Shown here one piece after another: positions 1 through 12,700 of a DNA stretch of 64,000 nucleotides. The stretch is from Nectonema munidae (taxonomy: Eukaryota > Nematomorpha > Nectonematoida > Nectonematidae): assembly GCA_030549495.1 (NCBI GenBank), contig JAUIRK010000985.1, forward strand, positions 484,027 through 548,026, read 5' to 3'. The notes under the pieces were generated by a model. It saw only the letters and a list, made by a program, of their open reading frames with translations. It had not been told where the DNA came from and made no database searches. Position numbers and translations under genes: made by a program. Position 1 is the stretch's first letter, and every line of letters begins with the position of its first letter.

Positions 1-396
1 GATATAAAGAAACAGCATTAACGTCTTGCACCTACACATCCGTTCGATGTAAATTTTAAATTTTATTGGAGATTTCCTTGTCTAATTGAAATTAATACTA
101 GTATACTTTGAGTTTGCAATTTTTTTTAAATTGTCGAAAGTTTACGAAAAATATTTTCCATAAAATTTTTTTTAAATTCTTCAATGGTGAGAGAGCCACA
201 TAGAAAAATTAGAGCGCCCTAATAATTTTTCTCCTTCTTAGACACATTAGAAAAAATGTATGAATAATTAAAATCTCTCTCTCCCCCTTCGTTTAAAATA
301 TTTTGGACCCCTTGTTCAAATTTCTGGCTTTGTCGAGCCCCCTGCTCTAGAGTAAATATTTTCCTCTGAAATTTCAAACAGCTAAAAACTTTTTAG
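1..396. other. Intron of the PNPLA6-like gene (upstream part)
   Basis: This is non-coding AT-rich sequence in front of the first recognisable exon. It ends in a pyrimidine-rich acceptor with AG at 395-396. The preceding exon, which should carry the patatin-domain catalytic Asp, is not in these bases and must lie before the window. Confidence 0.6.
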
Positions 397-3300
397 CGGA
401 TGTTTGTCACAAAATGGGAGCGTATTTAATCATTGGCGTGGATGTTGGAAGTGATGATGAAACAACGTTTTACAATTTCGGCGATTACCTCTCTGGTTGG
501 TGGGTTCTGTGGAAAAAATGGTTTTCATTTGGGGACAGCTTGAAAGTAGCTACGCATTCTTTTGTGAAGTTGCATCATTCTTTGGTATATAACTTTTTTG
601 TAGATTCCATCGATGAATGATGTTCAATGCAGGTTAGCTGATGTTTCTTGTCAAAGAAATAGAGAAATCATCAGAGAGTCTAAATTCTGTGAATACTTGA
701 GGCCGCCAATCGAAAAATACAAAACTTTGCAATTCGGTTCATTTGATGAAATATACGTAAGTTTTTTCTTTCACCTCTTCTCCCTACGCATCATTTACTG
801 ACTGCATCAACCCTTTTGTGCTGCTTTCTACATGATATACATCAGATAAGTCTAATGAAGAATAGATTGATTAGGCACAGTTCACACTATCATGCCTAGA
901 AGTGTCGACTCTCAACCCGTCTCCTAAACTCTAAACTGCTATAACTGTCTTTACCGCTAACTGTCAATCAATGTCATAAGAAACTGGCAAAGGATGTCAA
1001 TTTTTGTTTTACTGAAATAAACCTATATATTTTCACAACTTTTAGAAATCTTAAAGTTTAAGACATTAAGAAGAATGCAATTTATTTGAAGGTTTTTAAC
1101 TAGTTAGAAGTAAAAAAAAGTATCAAAATATGAGAAGATTTCGGTTTATTTTTGTAAAGAAAAAATTGACACTCTTTGACAGTTTCTTTTTGACATTGAT
1201 TGGCAGTTAGCGATAAAAAGTGTTATGCTCTATCTTTTAAAATGATGCTTCACTTTATAAAAATTTTAATATTTGTTTTCACGATCCTTTATCACACTCT
1301 TTTGTGTATGAAGTAAGTAATTTATTTTTCTATAATTTATATTCTTATATTTTTTAAACCATAATAATCAAACAGGCAAGAAGAGGTATACTTTTTAAGA
1401 CGGCATCTATAAATTTAGGAATAATCATTTAGTTGTGAACTCTGTGTTTGGCAGTTGTGTTTCTCAACAATAGTGTCGAATATGATAACTTTTATAATGC
1501 TAGATTTTTACGATGCAAAAAATGACAAAATGAGAAAAAAAACTTCCCTAAAAAGCTGTTTTAGAAAGGTCCTAGCTACTGTTTCTTTTAGTTCTCAGCA
1601 GACTACTCTGTTCTGATTCCCATTTGATGAAGTATAGAAAAAAATATAGTATAGACATAATAAGGTAAGATTGCTATTTTGGTTATTGTAAACATTAATG
1701 CGATAAAATTCTCATTTTGCCTTTATTTGAATCCTATAAATTTAGCACTTTAGAAGTTAGGACATTGTGTATCTCCTAAATGCAATGCCCACAGCTAAAT
1801 TCTTGTTTCTTAGATTACTAGATGGCGTTAAAACCTAAAATATAATGATATATAATATAATTTACAGGATTTAAATTCTGCACGCCCCCAACTCAAGAAA
1901 AATGTTCAAAAAATGCTTAATCCTATTCGTATAAAATAAAAATTTGAAAACTTTACTATCTAATTGATACAAAATTTGATTGACAGTTGAAGACAATAAT
2001 TGCCAGTTTTTAAAGTAAAAATTGACTGCCAGGGCGTCATATCAGTCAATAGCGTTGATCATTGCCATCTCTAGCCTTGGCTTCAAAGTTTGGACTTATC
2101 TTGCATCTCAGCTACGCAATTATAAATACATGACTTGTGATGCAATTATTCTTTAATATGTTAATTGCTATGTCCACTACATCATCTAATTTCTAATTAA
2201 GTCATTAACTCATCGTAATTTTTAACGGACCAAGGCGAGTTCTTGATTTTAGGGTAAAATGTCTTTTTGTTCTACCTATACTACTTTCAAACCTAATTCC
2301 TTTCAGAAAATAATATAGAGCTTTTTAAAATCATGATCTGAGGCATTTCACTACAATTACTCCGCCTCTATTGACAATGGTCAGTGAAGACAACTACTTC
2401 ATAGGAAATTTTGTCTCGCGCACCACGCGTAAATAATAAAGCACTTAAAATAATGCTGCCTCTGAATTTTATTGGATACCGACTCCACCAACTCTAACTC
2501 TTCAATCCTGTTAATAAGTACATGCAGCTATGTAACTTTAAATTCCAGAATGAAAGGAAGGAGGGGGTAAATGTTCATCGAGATAACTGCACACTTAGGG
2601 AGAAAAAAGTTTCAGAATCGCCCGAGCGTAATTTTTTTCTAGAGTCAGGCAGCGTTTCCCGCACAACAAATTATTTTAGACTGGATCCTAGGATCAATTC
2701 GTGAGCAGAGTCTAATAAAGAGTTCGAAACCAATTTGTTCGTAGGTTCAGGTGTTCGTAACCTGAACGCTTTTTAAACCTTTTATTTCTTATTTCTTATT
2801 ATTGCCTTTACCACGACGATAATGATTTATACGTTTAGAATGTTGGATATGATTATGCAAAAGAATATTTTAGCAAACACAAGATAAATCTAACCAAAAC
2901 TTTTTCTTCAAACTCTCTTTCGCCTACAAATTTAAGCCCGGTGAGTGATTTTTATTCCTTTTTTCATACTTAATTTACATGTAAAAATTGGTAACACTTT
3001 TCAGTCCTTCTATAATCAATCTTCAGTTTTTTTGGATCTGGCTGAAACTGTTTCCAAGCTCAAATCTCAACTTCCTAATATTTCCTTAGATCCTCATGAA
3101 GGTTCTTTTTTTTCTCAAATCCACAGGTTTTTAGAACCCCTATATTTAAAAGGCATCAAAAATGAGCATTAAAAGGTTTAGTCTTGTAGCATTATGAAGT
3201 CGCTATTTTTAATCAAGAAAATTAAACTCTATTTTAGTGTTATAGCCTGCGTTATTTTATATTGTGGCATTTGCACAACTCAAAATTAACTCAAACGATC

Positions 3301-4828
3301 TCTGTTTTGCAGACATTAAAACTAGAATTAGAGTATATCAATGTTGTTCTATAGGATGCGATGTCAGCATCTGAAAAAGTCAAATGATGTCATTATTAGT
3401 TTATACACTACTATTCATTAGATGTTAAGAGCAACGTAGATGATTCTTATAGCGACTTTAAAAAATTTACTCAACTATCTCTTTATTTTCAATATTTTTA
3501 TTGTAAGAGAGCAGGAAATATTATAAATTTTCTCTTTTGAAAGGTGCGATCTTGAGAAAAAAGATGTTGATGATTATTTTTTTAATTCTTCATATGTTTT
3601 TGTATACTACCTAAATCGGAAGAATCTTTAATAGTAAAGCTCGAAGATTCCGTTTTTGAATTATATTTCTAGATATTATCAATTAGATGAATGAATTTAT
3701 GGTCCACAATGGAGAAGTCCAAAATTTGAGAAATATTGTATTTAAAGTATTATAAAAATGACATAATTAATTTTTTAGTGAGTTTCAGAACTCTTCCATT
3801 TTTCAAAATTGTTTGCTTCTTTCTTTTAAATCTAGATTACTTACAAAAATTGAACTATCAATTTAAAGTTAACTTTTGTTGACCTAATAACTTGACTTTT
3901 TTTAACACAAACTTTATAAAATAAGAATAAGTGCTTGGATAACTTGGAACTGCTTTTTACTCCTGAGGGAACGGGGTCCTCGTAAAAAATCAGAAGTGTT
4001 AAATAACAACCATTAGGAAACCATACAACCTTTTTTCTTTCTTACGAAAATAAAAATAAAATAAAAAGTATATTTACATTTACCAGTTAAAATTCTTCAA
4101 AATTGACTCATTCATCATCTGATACAAAAAGTTTTTTAAACGAATCGTCATTTACAGGTTCATCATAAGTAGTAAGAAATCTTTACATACGGATAACTTA
4201 GGTGATTTTCGTATATTAAAGAAAGACTTAAACGACAGATATTAGCTAAATTGTAAATATTGACTTATAATTTGGGGTGGTCGAATTATGTGTAGGTCGA
4301 CCTATACGCCGAAATATAAGGTAACAAGATAATTTATGTGTGCTTTTCACGTGAACTGAGTATTAAAAGGTAAGGAACTAGTTTCAAAAGTGTGGTGATA
4401 TATTTGTCAACATGTAAAAATGTTACCAGCACAATTTTAATTAACACCCAATTATATAACCGCAAAGTTACCATTTTGGTGTTTGAATTGTATATAGCAT
4501 AGAATTCGTTAAAAAAAATTTCTTAGTTAATACCAACTAACAATTGACAATTCATTTTCATAATTAAACTGATTTTTCAAAATGTTTAAATTTTATGTTT
4601 CAGGAAACAGCTTAGCCAATGAATCAGAATATGAAGATAACAAGAAATTTTTTCCTGAAGTAGCATACTTTTTTACACATTATTCCTTTTTATTTTAAAT
4701 TTCTATATTAGAAACTTTTGAAAAGAAAAACTTTTTCTTGCTCTTCTTTATTTGTTGATAATGATCGAAATAGAAAAAATCTTCCCTCAGAAGATGCCAC
4801 GCACAGTGATGTAGAAGATAACTTTTAA
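397..4828 (+). CDS. PNPLA6: C-terminal exons of a neuropathy target esterase / Swiss cheese type lysophospholipase (partial, 5' end outside window)
   Basis: The family is an ER-anchored patatin-fold serine hydrolase that deacylates phosphatidylcholine and lysophospholipids. Exons read from the sequence are 397-545, 604-756, 2839-2940, 3005-3101, 4604-4659 and 4712-4828; all introns are GT-AG and phases agree. Exon 1 gives GVDVGSDDET and DYLSGWWVLWKKW. Exon 2 gives CRLADVSCQRN and CEYLRPPIEKYKTLQFG. Exon 3 gives NVGYDYAKEYF and exon 4 gives FLDLAETVSKL. These follow in order the region after the patatin catalytic Asp in PNPLA6, where the human equivalents include SGWWLLWKR, CEYLRPPID and FTDLAEIVSRI. 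The first four exons are firm. The last two are inferred: a phase-1 donor at 3102 joins an acidic exon (ANESEYEDNKKFF) and then a last exon ending VEDNF-stop. That acidic tail is typical of the family, and a polyadenylation signal follows. Without splicing at 3102, exon 4 would read on to a stop at 3172. PNPLA7 cannot be excluded, because many invertebrates have one gene for both. Confidence 0.85.
757..2838. other. Intron of the PNPLA6-like gene
   Basis: This 2.1-kb AT-rich intron runs from a GTAAG donor at 757 to an AG at 2837-2838. It contains the hairpin element at 941-1225. At 1979-2066 there is a stretch with loosely similar wording (ATTGACAGT, ATTGCCAGTT, TTGACTGCCAG) that may be a second, decayed copy. 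A short stem, GTTCAGGT with ACCTGAAC around a 7-base loop, lies near 2750. I see no coding sequence. Confidence 0.5.
941..1225. mobile_element. Short hairpin element (MITE-like) with about 80-bp inverted ends
   Basis: The left arm (about 941-1027) and right arm (about 1140-1225) are imperfect reverse complements. Shared words are CGCTAACTG, CAATCAATGTCA, AGAAACTG and TGTCAATTTT on the left, with their complements in mirrored order on the right. The loop is about 110 bp. There is no coding capacity. The structure is that of a non-autonomous DNA transposon lying in an intron. No target duplication was recognised, so the family is unknown. Confidence 0.55.
3102..4603. other. Putative intron between the last exons of the PNPLA6-like gene
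   Basis: If the donor at 3102 is used this is a 1.5-kb intron. If not, the bases after the stop at 3172 are 3' untranslated and flanking sequence. It is AT-rich with no recognisable gene. Confidence 0.4.
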
Positions 4829-6432
4829 ATTTTAGGATATCAGTGTGATTTTATTTTTTGAAAATTTCCTATTTTAATATATTTTTTCTTTATTTCAAAA
4901 TTTTTATGCCTGTACCATATTTTATATTGAGCTAAATCAGTTTATCTCAAATAAATCTCTTTCTTAATTCTCTACAATGATTATAAAGATAATAATCTTT
5001 TACATATATTTTTTCTATTCATATTCAGCAAAGCCTATTGCATTAAATATAAATACAGTATGTTTCCTGCTATATTATGTGTAATTGTTATAACTAGGCT
5101 TGGATTTAAAAATTGAGCTAAAATTGTGTTCTATAATCACTTTTTCTCATTAATTTATTAATCTTTCTATTGTAAGAGACCATGAAATATTTCAAAATTT
5201 GCTTTATGTTTCAATGCACAGAGTGTTCAAAAATTCGTAAAATAGAGCACACGAAAGAGTTCTGGATTTGGGTTACCAGCTCAAATGCCTTACTTGACTT
5301 CAACATTAAGTTTACATAAGTTTTTTTTAATATTTTGAGTCTTTTGATGATATCATCATTAAATGAATCAGTTTATGTTTCACTTCGGAAGAGTCAAGAA
5401 TTTAAATATTTTAACAACTCTGTTTGTTAACTTCTGAAATTTGTACAAAATACAGATTATTTACAAAAAAATCTACCATTAAAAAGTTGATCTATAATAA
5501 TAGAAAGTAGGATGCCAGATTTTTTAATCATCTAATCATGAGAAATTCAAAAGCTCTTCACAAAAAACATCAACAAAATTTTTTGTTCCATATAAAAGAA
5601 AATATAATTTTATGCTAAACAAGAGATAATTTATCATATTTAGATTTTAAAAATTTAGAAATTATAAAAAAAAAGGTGAATTAAACGTTTGCATCCTTCT
5701 ATATAGCTAGGAATTCATTTAACCTAATATAATTTTCGGTACAATGCTGAAAATTTCGGAAATCGCTAACACTATAAGAAATACTTCTTTTTATAGCAAG
5801 AATAATTGACATTGAAATAAATTAATCTAAAATAAAACTTCTCTCATACTCATAGATTTGTACTATATGAACAATAACAAACAATTGTGAGAAAAAACTT
5901 GACAGAAATATTTTTTTTGGAAAAAAACGGATTTCATTCACACTTTCACCAATTTTTACAATATAATGGCGAAGAGAGAACACCGAAATGAAATAATCAT
6001 GGTCGATAACTTATTAAAAAAATCTTTTAAATTTGAATGTTTATTTAACTAGAATTTTATCCTCAGATTTTCAACCAAAAACATTCAGAATTTGTTTTTT
6101 TTTTGAATTTCCAAACTTGATAGATAATTCAACACTTTCTTGCAATCTTACTGTAAAAACTAAGTCCTGAAGTAAACTGAGTATCGTAATAAAAAAATTT
6201 TAATAAAAATATGAAAGTAGTTTTTGAGATTGTTTTCATGCATATATCAATTAACACATTTTTTACAGTAATCGTCCAAAGTGTGTGAAGAAATGGTTAA
6301 TTTACTACAAAATATATTTTACTTAAAATGTGAATATGTTTTTGAAGAAAATTTTCTGGCGATTTCAGCAATTTGATTAATGTCTTCTTTAAACTGAGTA
6401 AAAATATAAAATCAGCATGTTTGATCTAGTAT
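4829..6432. other. AT-rich sequence downstream of the PNPLA6-like gene
   Basis: After the stop codon and polyadenylation signal I see no open reading frame above background, no RNA gene and no clear repeat. The sequence is low-complexity AT-rich throughout. Confidence 0.5.
4950..4955 (+). promoter_or_regulatory. Candidate polyadenylation signal AATAAA of the PNPLA6-like gene
   Basis: The canonical hexamer lies about 120 bp after the proposed stop at 4828. No canonical hexamer lies comparably close to the alternative stop at 3172, which mildly favours the longer C-terminus. Such hexamers are common in AT-rich DNA. Confidence 0.35.
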
Positions 6433-6444
6433 AGAGTTTCGCAA

Positions 6445-6565
6445 TTTTTTTGGGGAAAAAATACACGCTCTTGGGTTTGAACAAGATAATGCTAAGGATA
6501 GAGGAAAATGGAGGCTCAATATCATGGTCACCGACCCCAACTTAGGGACAAGGTGTAGAAGAAGA
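6445..6565 (+). mobile_element. 5'-truncated LINE 3' end with 12-bp target duplication
   Basis: A 121-bp insert is bracketed by the direct repeat AGAGTTTCGCAA at 6433-6444 and 6566-6577. Inside, one frame reads DNAKDRGKWRLN then VTDPNLGTR, resembling the extreme C-terminus of LINE reverse-transcriptase proteins (DR..W...V...DP pattern). The insert ends in an AGA-rich tail. Extreme 5' truncation, a simple-repeat tail and a target duplication together indicate target-primed reverse transcription. The clade is not certain; it is a different family from the RTE copy at 17.8 kb. Confidence 0.65.
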
Positions 6566-6577
6566 AGAGTTTCGCAA

Positions 6578-8455
6578 ACTGAGACAAATATCGCCTGGGG
6601 ACTTCAGAAGATTCAAAGGAAGAAATAATTACACTCTTTACTAAGAATAAAAAAGCTTTTATCTATTTTCTCAAGCCTGAAAGGGAGAAAGTATGTCTAT
6701 TGTCGATGGTCGACACTGTGTTTACGAGGTTATGTATGCTCAGACCATTTCGAGTGAGCATTTAACGGACATCAATTGAAATGCACATACTATGACAAAC
6801 AGACAGACAGAAGAAGTCGCACATAATTATAAATATCATTTATTACTTAATTATTATATATTTTAAATATCATAAAAAAAAATTGTATTAAAATAGATAT
6901 ATGCACTAGGGTTCAACTATCTCATTTAAGGCCATACACACATCCCTCAGTCTGTTGTGTATTTAAAAGCCTCCACAAATGCAAAACTGCTTGTTTTCAA
7001 CCGCTTCTTTACTGACAAAATAATTAGGAGGAGCTGATTTTTTCGGAACATCAGAAATATCAACAAAAGCAGTGGTTCTAATTGCAGTAGTTGCAAAATT
7101 TCTTTCAAGACTTAAAATTCAGGATCAAGATTTCTAGCTATTATGAAGCAAAAACAATAAAGTTTAAAAGGAATTAACTAGTTCTGTCGGTACAGGGATG
7201 CTAAAACACACATCTTATTTTATTTCAATCAGAGGTGAGATAACTTTCAAAAAGAAAGATACCCAATCTGGTTTTTGAACTGTGAGACGAAATAAGATTG
7301 TTTTCAAGTTTCAACACCGGGGTGGACCTACTGGCTGTCCTTGTTTGTTCAACAATAAAGGATTTGTTGCACATGATGATAATTTTGAAACTCTGATCAA
7401 AATAAAGAATTACAGACAAAAAGAAGCAATGTGATTAACCATACTCATCCTATAAATATTTTCATGGCAAAACTCGAACCTTGTCTGCACTCCCTTTTCC
7501 ATAACGTTACTTTGTAAATCTGCATTTTGTACTTTAACTCACAAACAAGCCCAAGGCAATCAAATGATTTCGAGTGAAATATGATATATGGCACGCGCTT
7601 CCCAAACAAACACTTATATAGAGACACTGGTGAATAAAAGGGAACATTACCCTTTTCACTAATATATTTCTAATAAAGACAAACAAATAAAAGTAGTTTT
7701 ATTTGTTAATAACGGTTATCTATCCGCTTTACCATGTAATTATATGTTAATCTGTATATTTCTGGATTTTTTAAATAAAATAGTGTCTTTTGAATACTCT
7801 TTCACTTTTGCACATCAAAGGAGAAATCTGGAACGTTGGACTAGATGGAAAAATTTGGTAGTCTCCCCAAAATCTCTTTAAGGTTGAAGGAGTAGAAGAC
7901 AAAAAATGTTTTGTAAGGATGGTTTTGTAAACATTTTTAATTAAATATACTATTGTATTTTAAGGAATTGAAATTGCTAAATAAGTTTTATTTAAATAAC
8001 AATTATTTCTTTTGGAGAATTGAAATTGGCGTGATAATAATTAATTAAAGACTTTCGGATTATACAGTTTTCTCTAAAAGTTTCAAAAAAAATAGAAAAA
8101 TCAATCTTAAAATAAAAGTTTTAAATTTCAGAAATCAGATTTGTTTCAAATATGTACATTCTAAATTTAATAAGATTTTTTGCCTATTGAGAAGTTAAAA
8201 TTTTACTGTATCTGTTTTCTTTATGATAACCTCTTCGAAAGGCAGGAAGCCTTTAAATTTTAAATTTTTAAATGATTTTTTTATGTTTGTAAGTGTTATA
8301 TATATTTTTCATTTTGTATATATTTAAATCTAGTTAATTGTTCAAACGCATTTAATAATTTTATATCTGTGCATCTGTTAATGCATGATGTACTTTCGAG
8401 ACGATACCAAAATATAATATCTGCTTGATATAAGCTTTACTTTTCTCGTGTCCCA
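6578..8455. other. Intergenic AT-rich sequence without recognised features
   Basis: Two short minus-strand open frames (7225-7419, 7445-7627) occur here but match nothing I recognise, show no splice context and are of background length. I see no repeat or RNA gene. Confidence 0.45.
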
Positions 8456-8657
8456 ACCCTGGTTTTCAATTTTTATATTTCAAAATCAATACATACCAAC
8501 CTATCATTTACCAACAACACCCTCAATCTTTAAAAATGGCGAATATTATTTACTCCTAGAGAAATATCTACAAACAGGACCTCTTTAATTATACCTTTAC
8601 TAATTAAAGTTAAAATTTTTATCTTTATACCATATCACTCTCTCACACTTATTTTAC

Positions 8658-9734
8658 ATGTCTAACCCAAAACGTGCACGTCACGATGATACCCCTAACC
8701 TTACCTCTACCCAATTAATAGCAAATCTCTTCAATGAATTCATAGCAAATTCCTCTCTAAATGCAGAAGACCTTACCCTCCTTAATAATCTAAAATATGA
8801 AGTAACTCTTGCTCACTCCAACAAAATTGAACAACTCTCTCATACTCACCACCCACATACTCCACCTTGCCCCTCATTACCTACATACGCACAAGTCTCA
8901 TCCATAACCACACCTAGCTTATCCAACAACATTCAGGATAGACAAAAACCCTCTCCACCTAAGTCTAAGTCATCTCTAAATAGTGAGCTTACCCTAAAAA
9001 TAGCCCCCCCTACTCCCTCTGACTCTAAAGCCGAGAAAGCTGCCTTCCGACAAAAAATAGTCAAAAACTTAGAAACCAATAAAAACAAACTTACCATCTC
9101 TAATACACGGTCTTCAAATAGTGGCACTATTTATTTCCAATTCTCTAAACCTGAAGAAAAAGCACTAGCACATCAAACTCTCCAAAATAACGGCATTAAA
9201 TCCGAAGACTTACCTATCCTCAAACCCCGCTTCCTACTTAGAAGCATACCTATAACCACACCACTTTCTTCTCTCTCCGAAACCATAGCAAACGAAAACT
9301 TAAACCTAAAAAATATTGGCACCCTTAATACAGTACGCCAAGCCGGTAACACAGGAACCTTCTCTTATAGTGCTATATTAGAACCTAGCAACCCTAACAT
9401 TTTTAAACATCTACTTAAATCTCCTATACTCTTTGTTGACCATCACATTCTCACTCTAACCTTAGCAAAACCATTACATCGCCAATGCCAGAATTGTCTA
9501 AAACACAATCACTCAACGAACAAATGCAAAGCTGCATCACCAAATTGCGATCACTGCGGAAATCGAGGCCACTCTATATCGGAATGCATCTTCAAAAATG
9601 ATTCCACAAAACTTTCATGCTTTAATTGTCACAATCACCACAACGCTACATCCAAACATTGCGAATTCCAAATTAAACACACACAACACATCCAAAATCA
9701 ACATAACCTTCTAATAAGCAAATTCCTATGCTAA
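8658..9734 (+). CDS. LINE ORF1: nucleic-acid-binding protein with three zinc knuckles
   Basis: The 358-residue frame is uninterrupted. The N-terminal third is Ser/Thr/Pro-rich and starts MSNPKRARHD. The C-terminal part carries CX2CX4HX4C at residues about 277-290 (CQNCLKHNHSTNKC), a second such knuckle (CDHCGNRGHSISEC), and a third of CX2CX3HX6C type ending near residue 335 (CFNCHNHHNATSKHC). This triple array is the hallmark of ORF1 in the R1/I/Jockey groups, where it binds element RNA and forms particles. The stop overlaps the start of ORF2 in ATGCTAA. The start codon was chosen as the first ATG in the frame, after a 190-bp leader. Confidence 0.8.
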   Translation: MSNPKRARHDDTPNLTSTQLIANLFNEFIANSSLNAEDLTLLNNLKYEVTLAHSNKIEQLSHTHHPHTPPCPSLPTYAQVSSITTPSLSNNIQDRQKPSPPKSKSSLNSELTLKIAPPTPSDSKAEKAAFRQKIVKNLETNKNKLTISNTRSSNSGTIYFQFSKPEEKALAHQTLQNNGIKSEDLPILKPRFLLRSIPITTPLSSLSETIANENLNLKNIGTLNTVRQAGNTGTFSYSAILEPSNPNIFKHLLKSPILFVDHHILTLTLAKPLHRQCQNCLKHNHSTNKCKAASPNCDHCGNRGHSISECIFKNDSTKLSCFNCHNHHNATSKHCEFQIKHTQHIQNQHNLLISKFLC

Positions 9735-12700
9735 ATTTTCTCCACATTAACCTCAACCACTCTAATGCCGCTTGGACAAACCTATATAACATTCTAATTT
9801 CAAACTTTTTTGATGTAATATCTATTAACGAACCATATCCAAACTTCTCTTCTATTATACCAAACTATTTACTATATCACACGTCACCGTTATCCTGTTA
9901 TTCAGCATGCATCTACATAAAATCAACCGTTCACCACACACCATTACCACGATTCTCTTCCAACAATTTTTACTTTGTTCTTGTTCACACCAAACCTCAC
10001 CCTCTTCTTTTCGCAACCCTTTACTCTCCTCCCTCACACCCAATAGCCATCCCCTCTGATTTCTCCCAATCACTAACACTTGCAACATCCACACTCCCGT
10101 CTACATATCATTTAATCATCTCAACTGATTGCAACGCTCGATCCCACATCTGGGACCACAAAGAAAACCCACGAGGTCAACAAGTCATCAATTTCTTATG
10201 TTCGAACAACCTATATCTCGCTGACAAATCTAAAAACCCTACATACCAACGCTCTTGTAACAACGAACAATACACCTCTCACATTGACCTCACAATAACC
10301 ACCTCAAATACTCTCAATCTAATATCCAATTGGTCAATCTCAGACATCCCATCAGCTTCAGATCACGCCTTCATAACATTTCAACTTCACATAAACACTA
10401 CAACCATCAAAAACTATAACAACATTATAAAAAAAACACAACTCACTGGCTTACATATCTCAACATTCTCAACAACTCACTCCCTACATTAACATCCCTC
10501 TCTTCTCCCACTTACATCGATAAAGCAGCACTATCTCTCAATGATCATGTCTCACATTCCATCTTATCCTCCACTCCTATCAACCCATTTCCTAAAAGAA
10601 AACATGCCTATTTCTGGACACCCGAGTTAAATGCAATAAAAAACAATCTAAAACGAATTATCAAAACCCTACGAAAATCTCCTACTCCCTTAATCATCTC
10701 AATCCATTCTACTGTTAAAAAAGAATACAAACAGGCAATACTTCAAGCTAAAAAGAACTCATGGGTAAAATTCACCAGCCAACACTCAAACAACCCATGG
10801 AACATCATCAATAGGCTAACTAAAAAGAAAAAACCTTCTATTCTCCCCAAAACAATACTTCCCTGCTCATCCGATCATACAACACACTACAACCCTCCAT
10901 TTCTATCGACAATCTTTCCCCCCGACTCTCCCTCTTCTGATCTCCCCTTTCACCACACAATTCGAGAACACTCTAAAAACATCATTCACTCCATCCAAAA
11001 CCCTATTTTTCCTCCAATCACACTAAATGAATTAAACATAGCAGTAAACGCTCTTAAAACAAATGCCTCATCTAGCTACGACCATATCTCACCCAAACAT
11101 ATTAAAAAATCAATACACATTCTAAACAAACATTTACTCCTTATTTTCAATGCCTTACTCATTCACATTTCCCCAACGTTTGGAAAATCGGCAAACTCAT
11201 ACTCATTCCTAAACCCAATAAAGATTCAAGCCTCATTCAAAATTGGCGACCAATCACTCTACTACCCATACTAGGCAAACTTTTCGAAAAAATCATTCGC
11301 AAACGTCTAGTCCACTACATCCTATCCCGTAACCTCATTCATCACACGCAATTTGCATACCTTCCCAACAAAAATACGGAAACAGCACTATCGCGTCTAA
11401 CCACCTACCTTGACTCTTCTCTTTCTACTCAGAAAATTTCTTCTACAATCTTCTTAGACATAAACAACGCTTTCAACTCAGCCTGGCATCCTGCCATCAT
11501 CACTAACCTTGCACACAAATCATTTCCTCCTTACATCATCAAATTTATTAGCTCATACCTTTCAAACCGCTGTCTCATTTTCCGACATGCGCTTCCCTTT
11601 GCATCCATAAGCTAACCCTCTCGACTCCCCAGGGAGGATGTCTTTCTGATATCCTCTGGCTAGTTCTCATAGACCCGCTTCTCGATCTAATCCACACCAA
11701 CACTGATTTCTCCCAATGTTTTTCAGACGACATATTATTCACCTTCACCAGTAACTCTCAACAAAAAACCTCACCAAATCCTCTTCATTTCTACTAAGAC
11801 TACAAGAAAGAGCAATAACACATAAGATATTCTTTAACTCCAGCAAAACAAACCTCATTCACTTTACACGCAGACGCATAGAACATTTACCCCTTCATTT
11901 AAATACCTCTACTTCTATAACTGCATCAAAGACTATAAAATATCTAGGACTAAACCTTCAGTCCAACCTAAAATTTTCAATACACTTTAAAAAAATATAC
12001 CAAAAACTCTCAGTCACCCTTTTTCACTTAAAAGCGCTATCTCTTATAAATGGGGCCTCCGTCCCAAACACACCAAATACATATACACATCCTTAATCCT
12101 CCCAGTAATTCAATACGGAATTCTTTCCTGGGGCATCTCCTTAAAACACCCCACAACCATACATTTTCTTAACAAGATACACCGTCTCTGTCTACTTTGC
12201 ATCACCAACGCATATCGTACTACTTCCACACAATGCCTAGAAATTCTAACTAACACCCTACCATTACAACTTCAACTTAAAAAAACTATTATTAAGCGCT
12301 TCATCTTGACATACAACAACTTAATTCCCCCATTTCATCCGATCACACCCCACCACAATACTCCATCCTATTCTTTCTACTCACATCTATTAGCAAAATA
12401 CGCTCCAAATATTGCTAACTACCTAGTTCATCCCTCGATAACCCATCTCTTTTAACTCACCCATCTCACAAAACCCTCTCAAAACATCCATATGCAAAAA
12501 TAAATTTTTTGCAAAACAATCAATTTCATACCTTCCTCTACTTCTTCACCAACCTCCCTACGCATCTTCACAGACGCCTCAAAGAAGTCCCTAAGTACCT
12601 CCTTTGCTTACGCCTTCTTCAAAGGCTCTTCCACTAGCCCCTTTTACACCCATCGATCCCAATTAAATCCTCTACTCTCAATCCTCGAATGCGAAATCTT

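Noticed and set aside
2740-2775. Small hairpin GTTCAGGT / ACCTGAAC before a PNPLA6-like exon
   Set aside because: An 8-bp stem in 64 kb is expected by chance, and nothing links it to splicing.
7225-7627. Two minus-strand open frames of 60-64 codons
   Set aside because: No domain, no splice context, length expected by chance.
8658-9734. Retroviral or LTR gag because of the zinc knuckles
   Set aside because: Three knuckles of this spacing followed by an AP endonuclease and a target duplication without LTRs identify a LINE ORF1.
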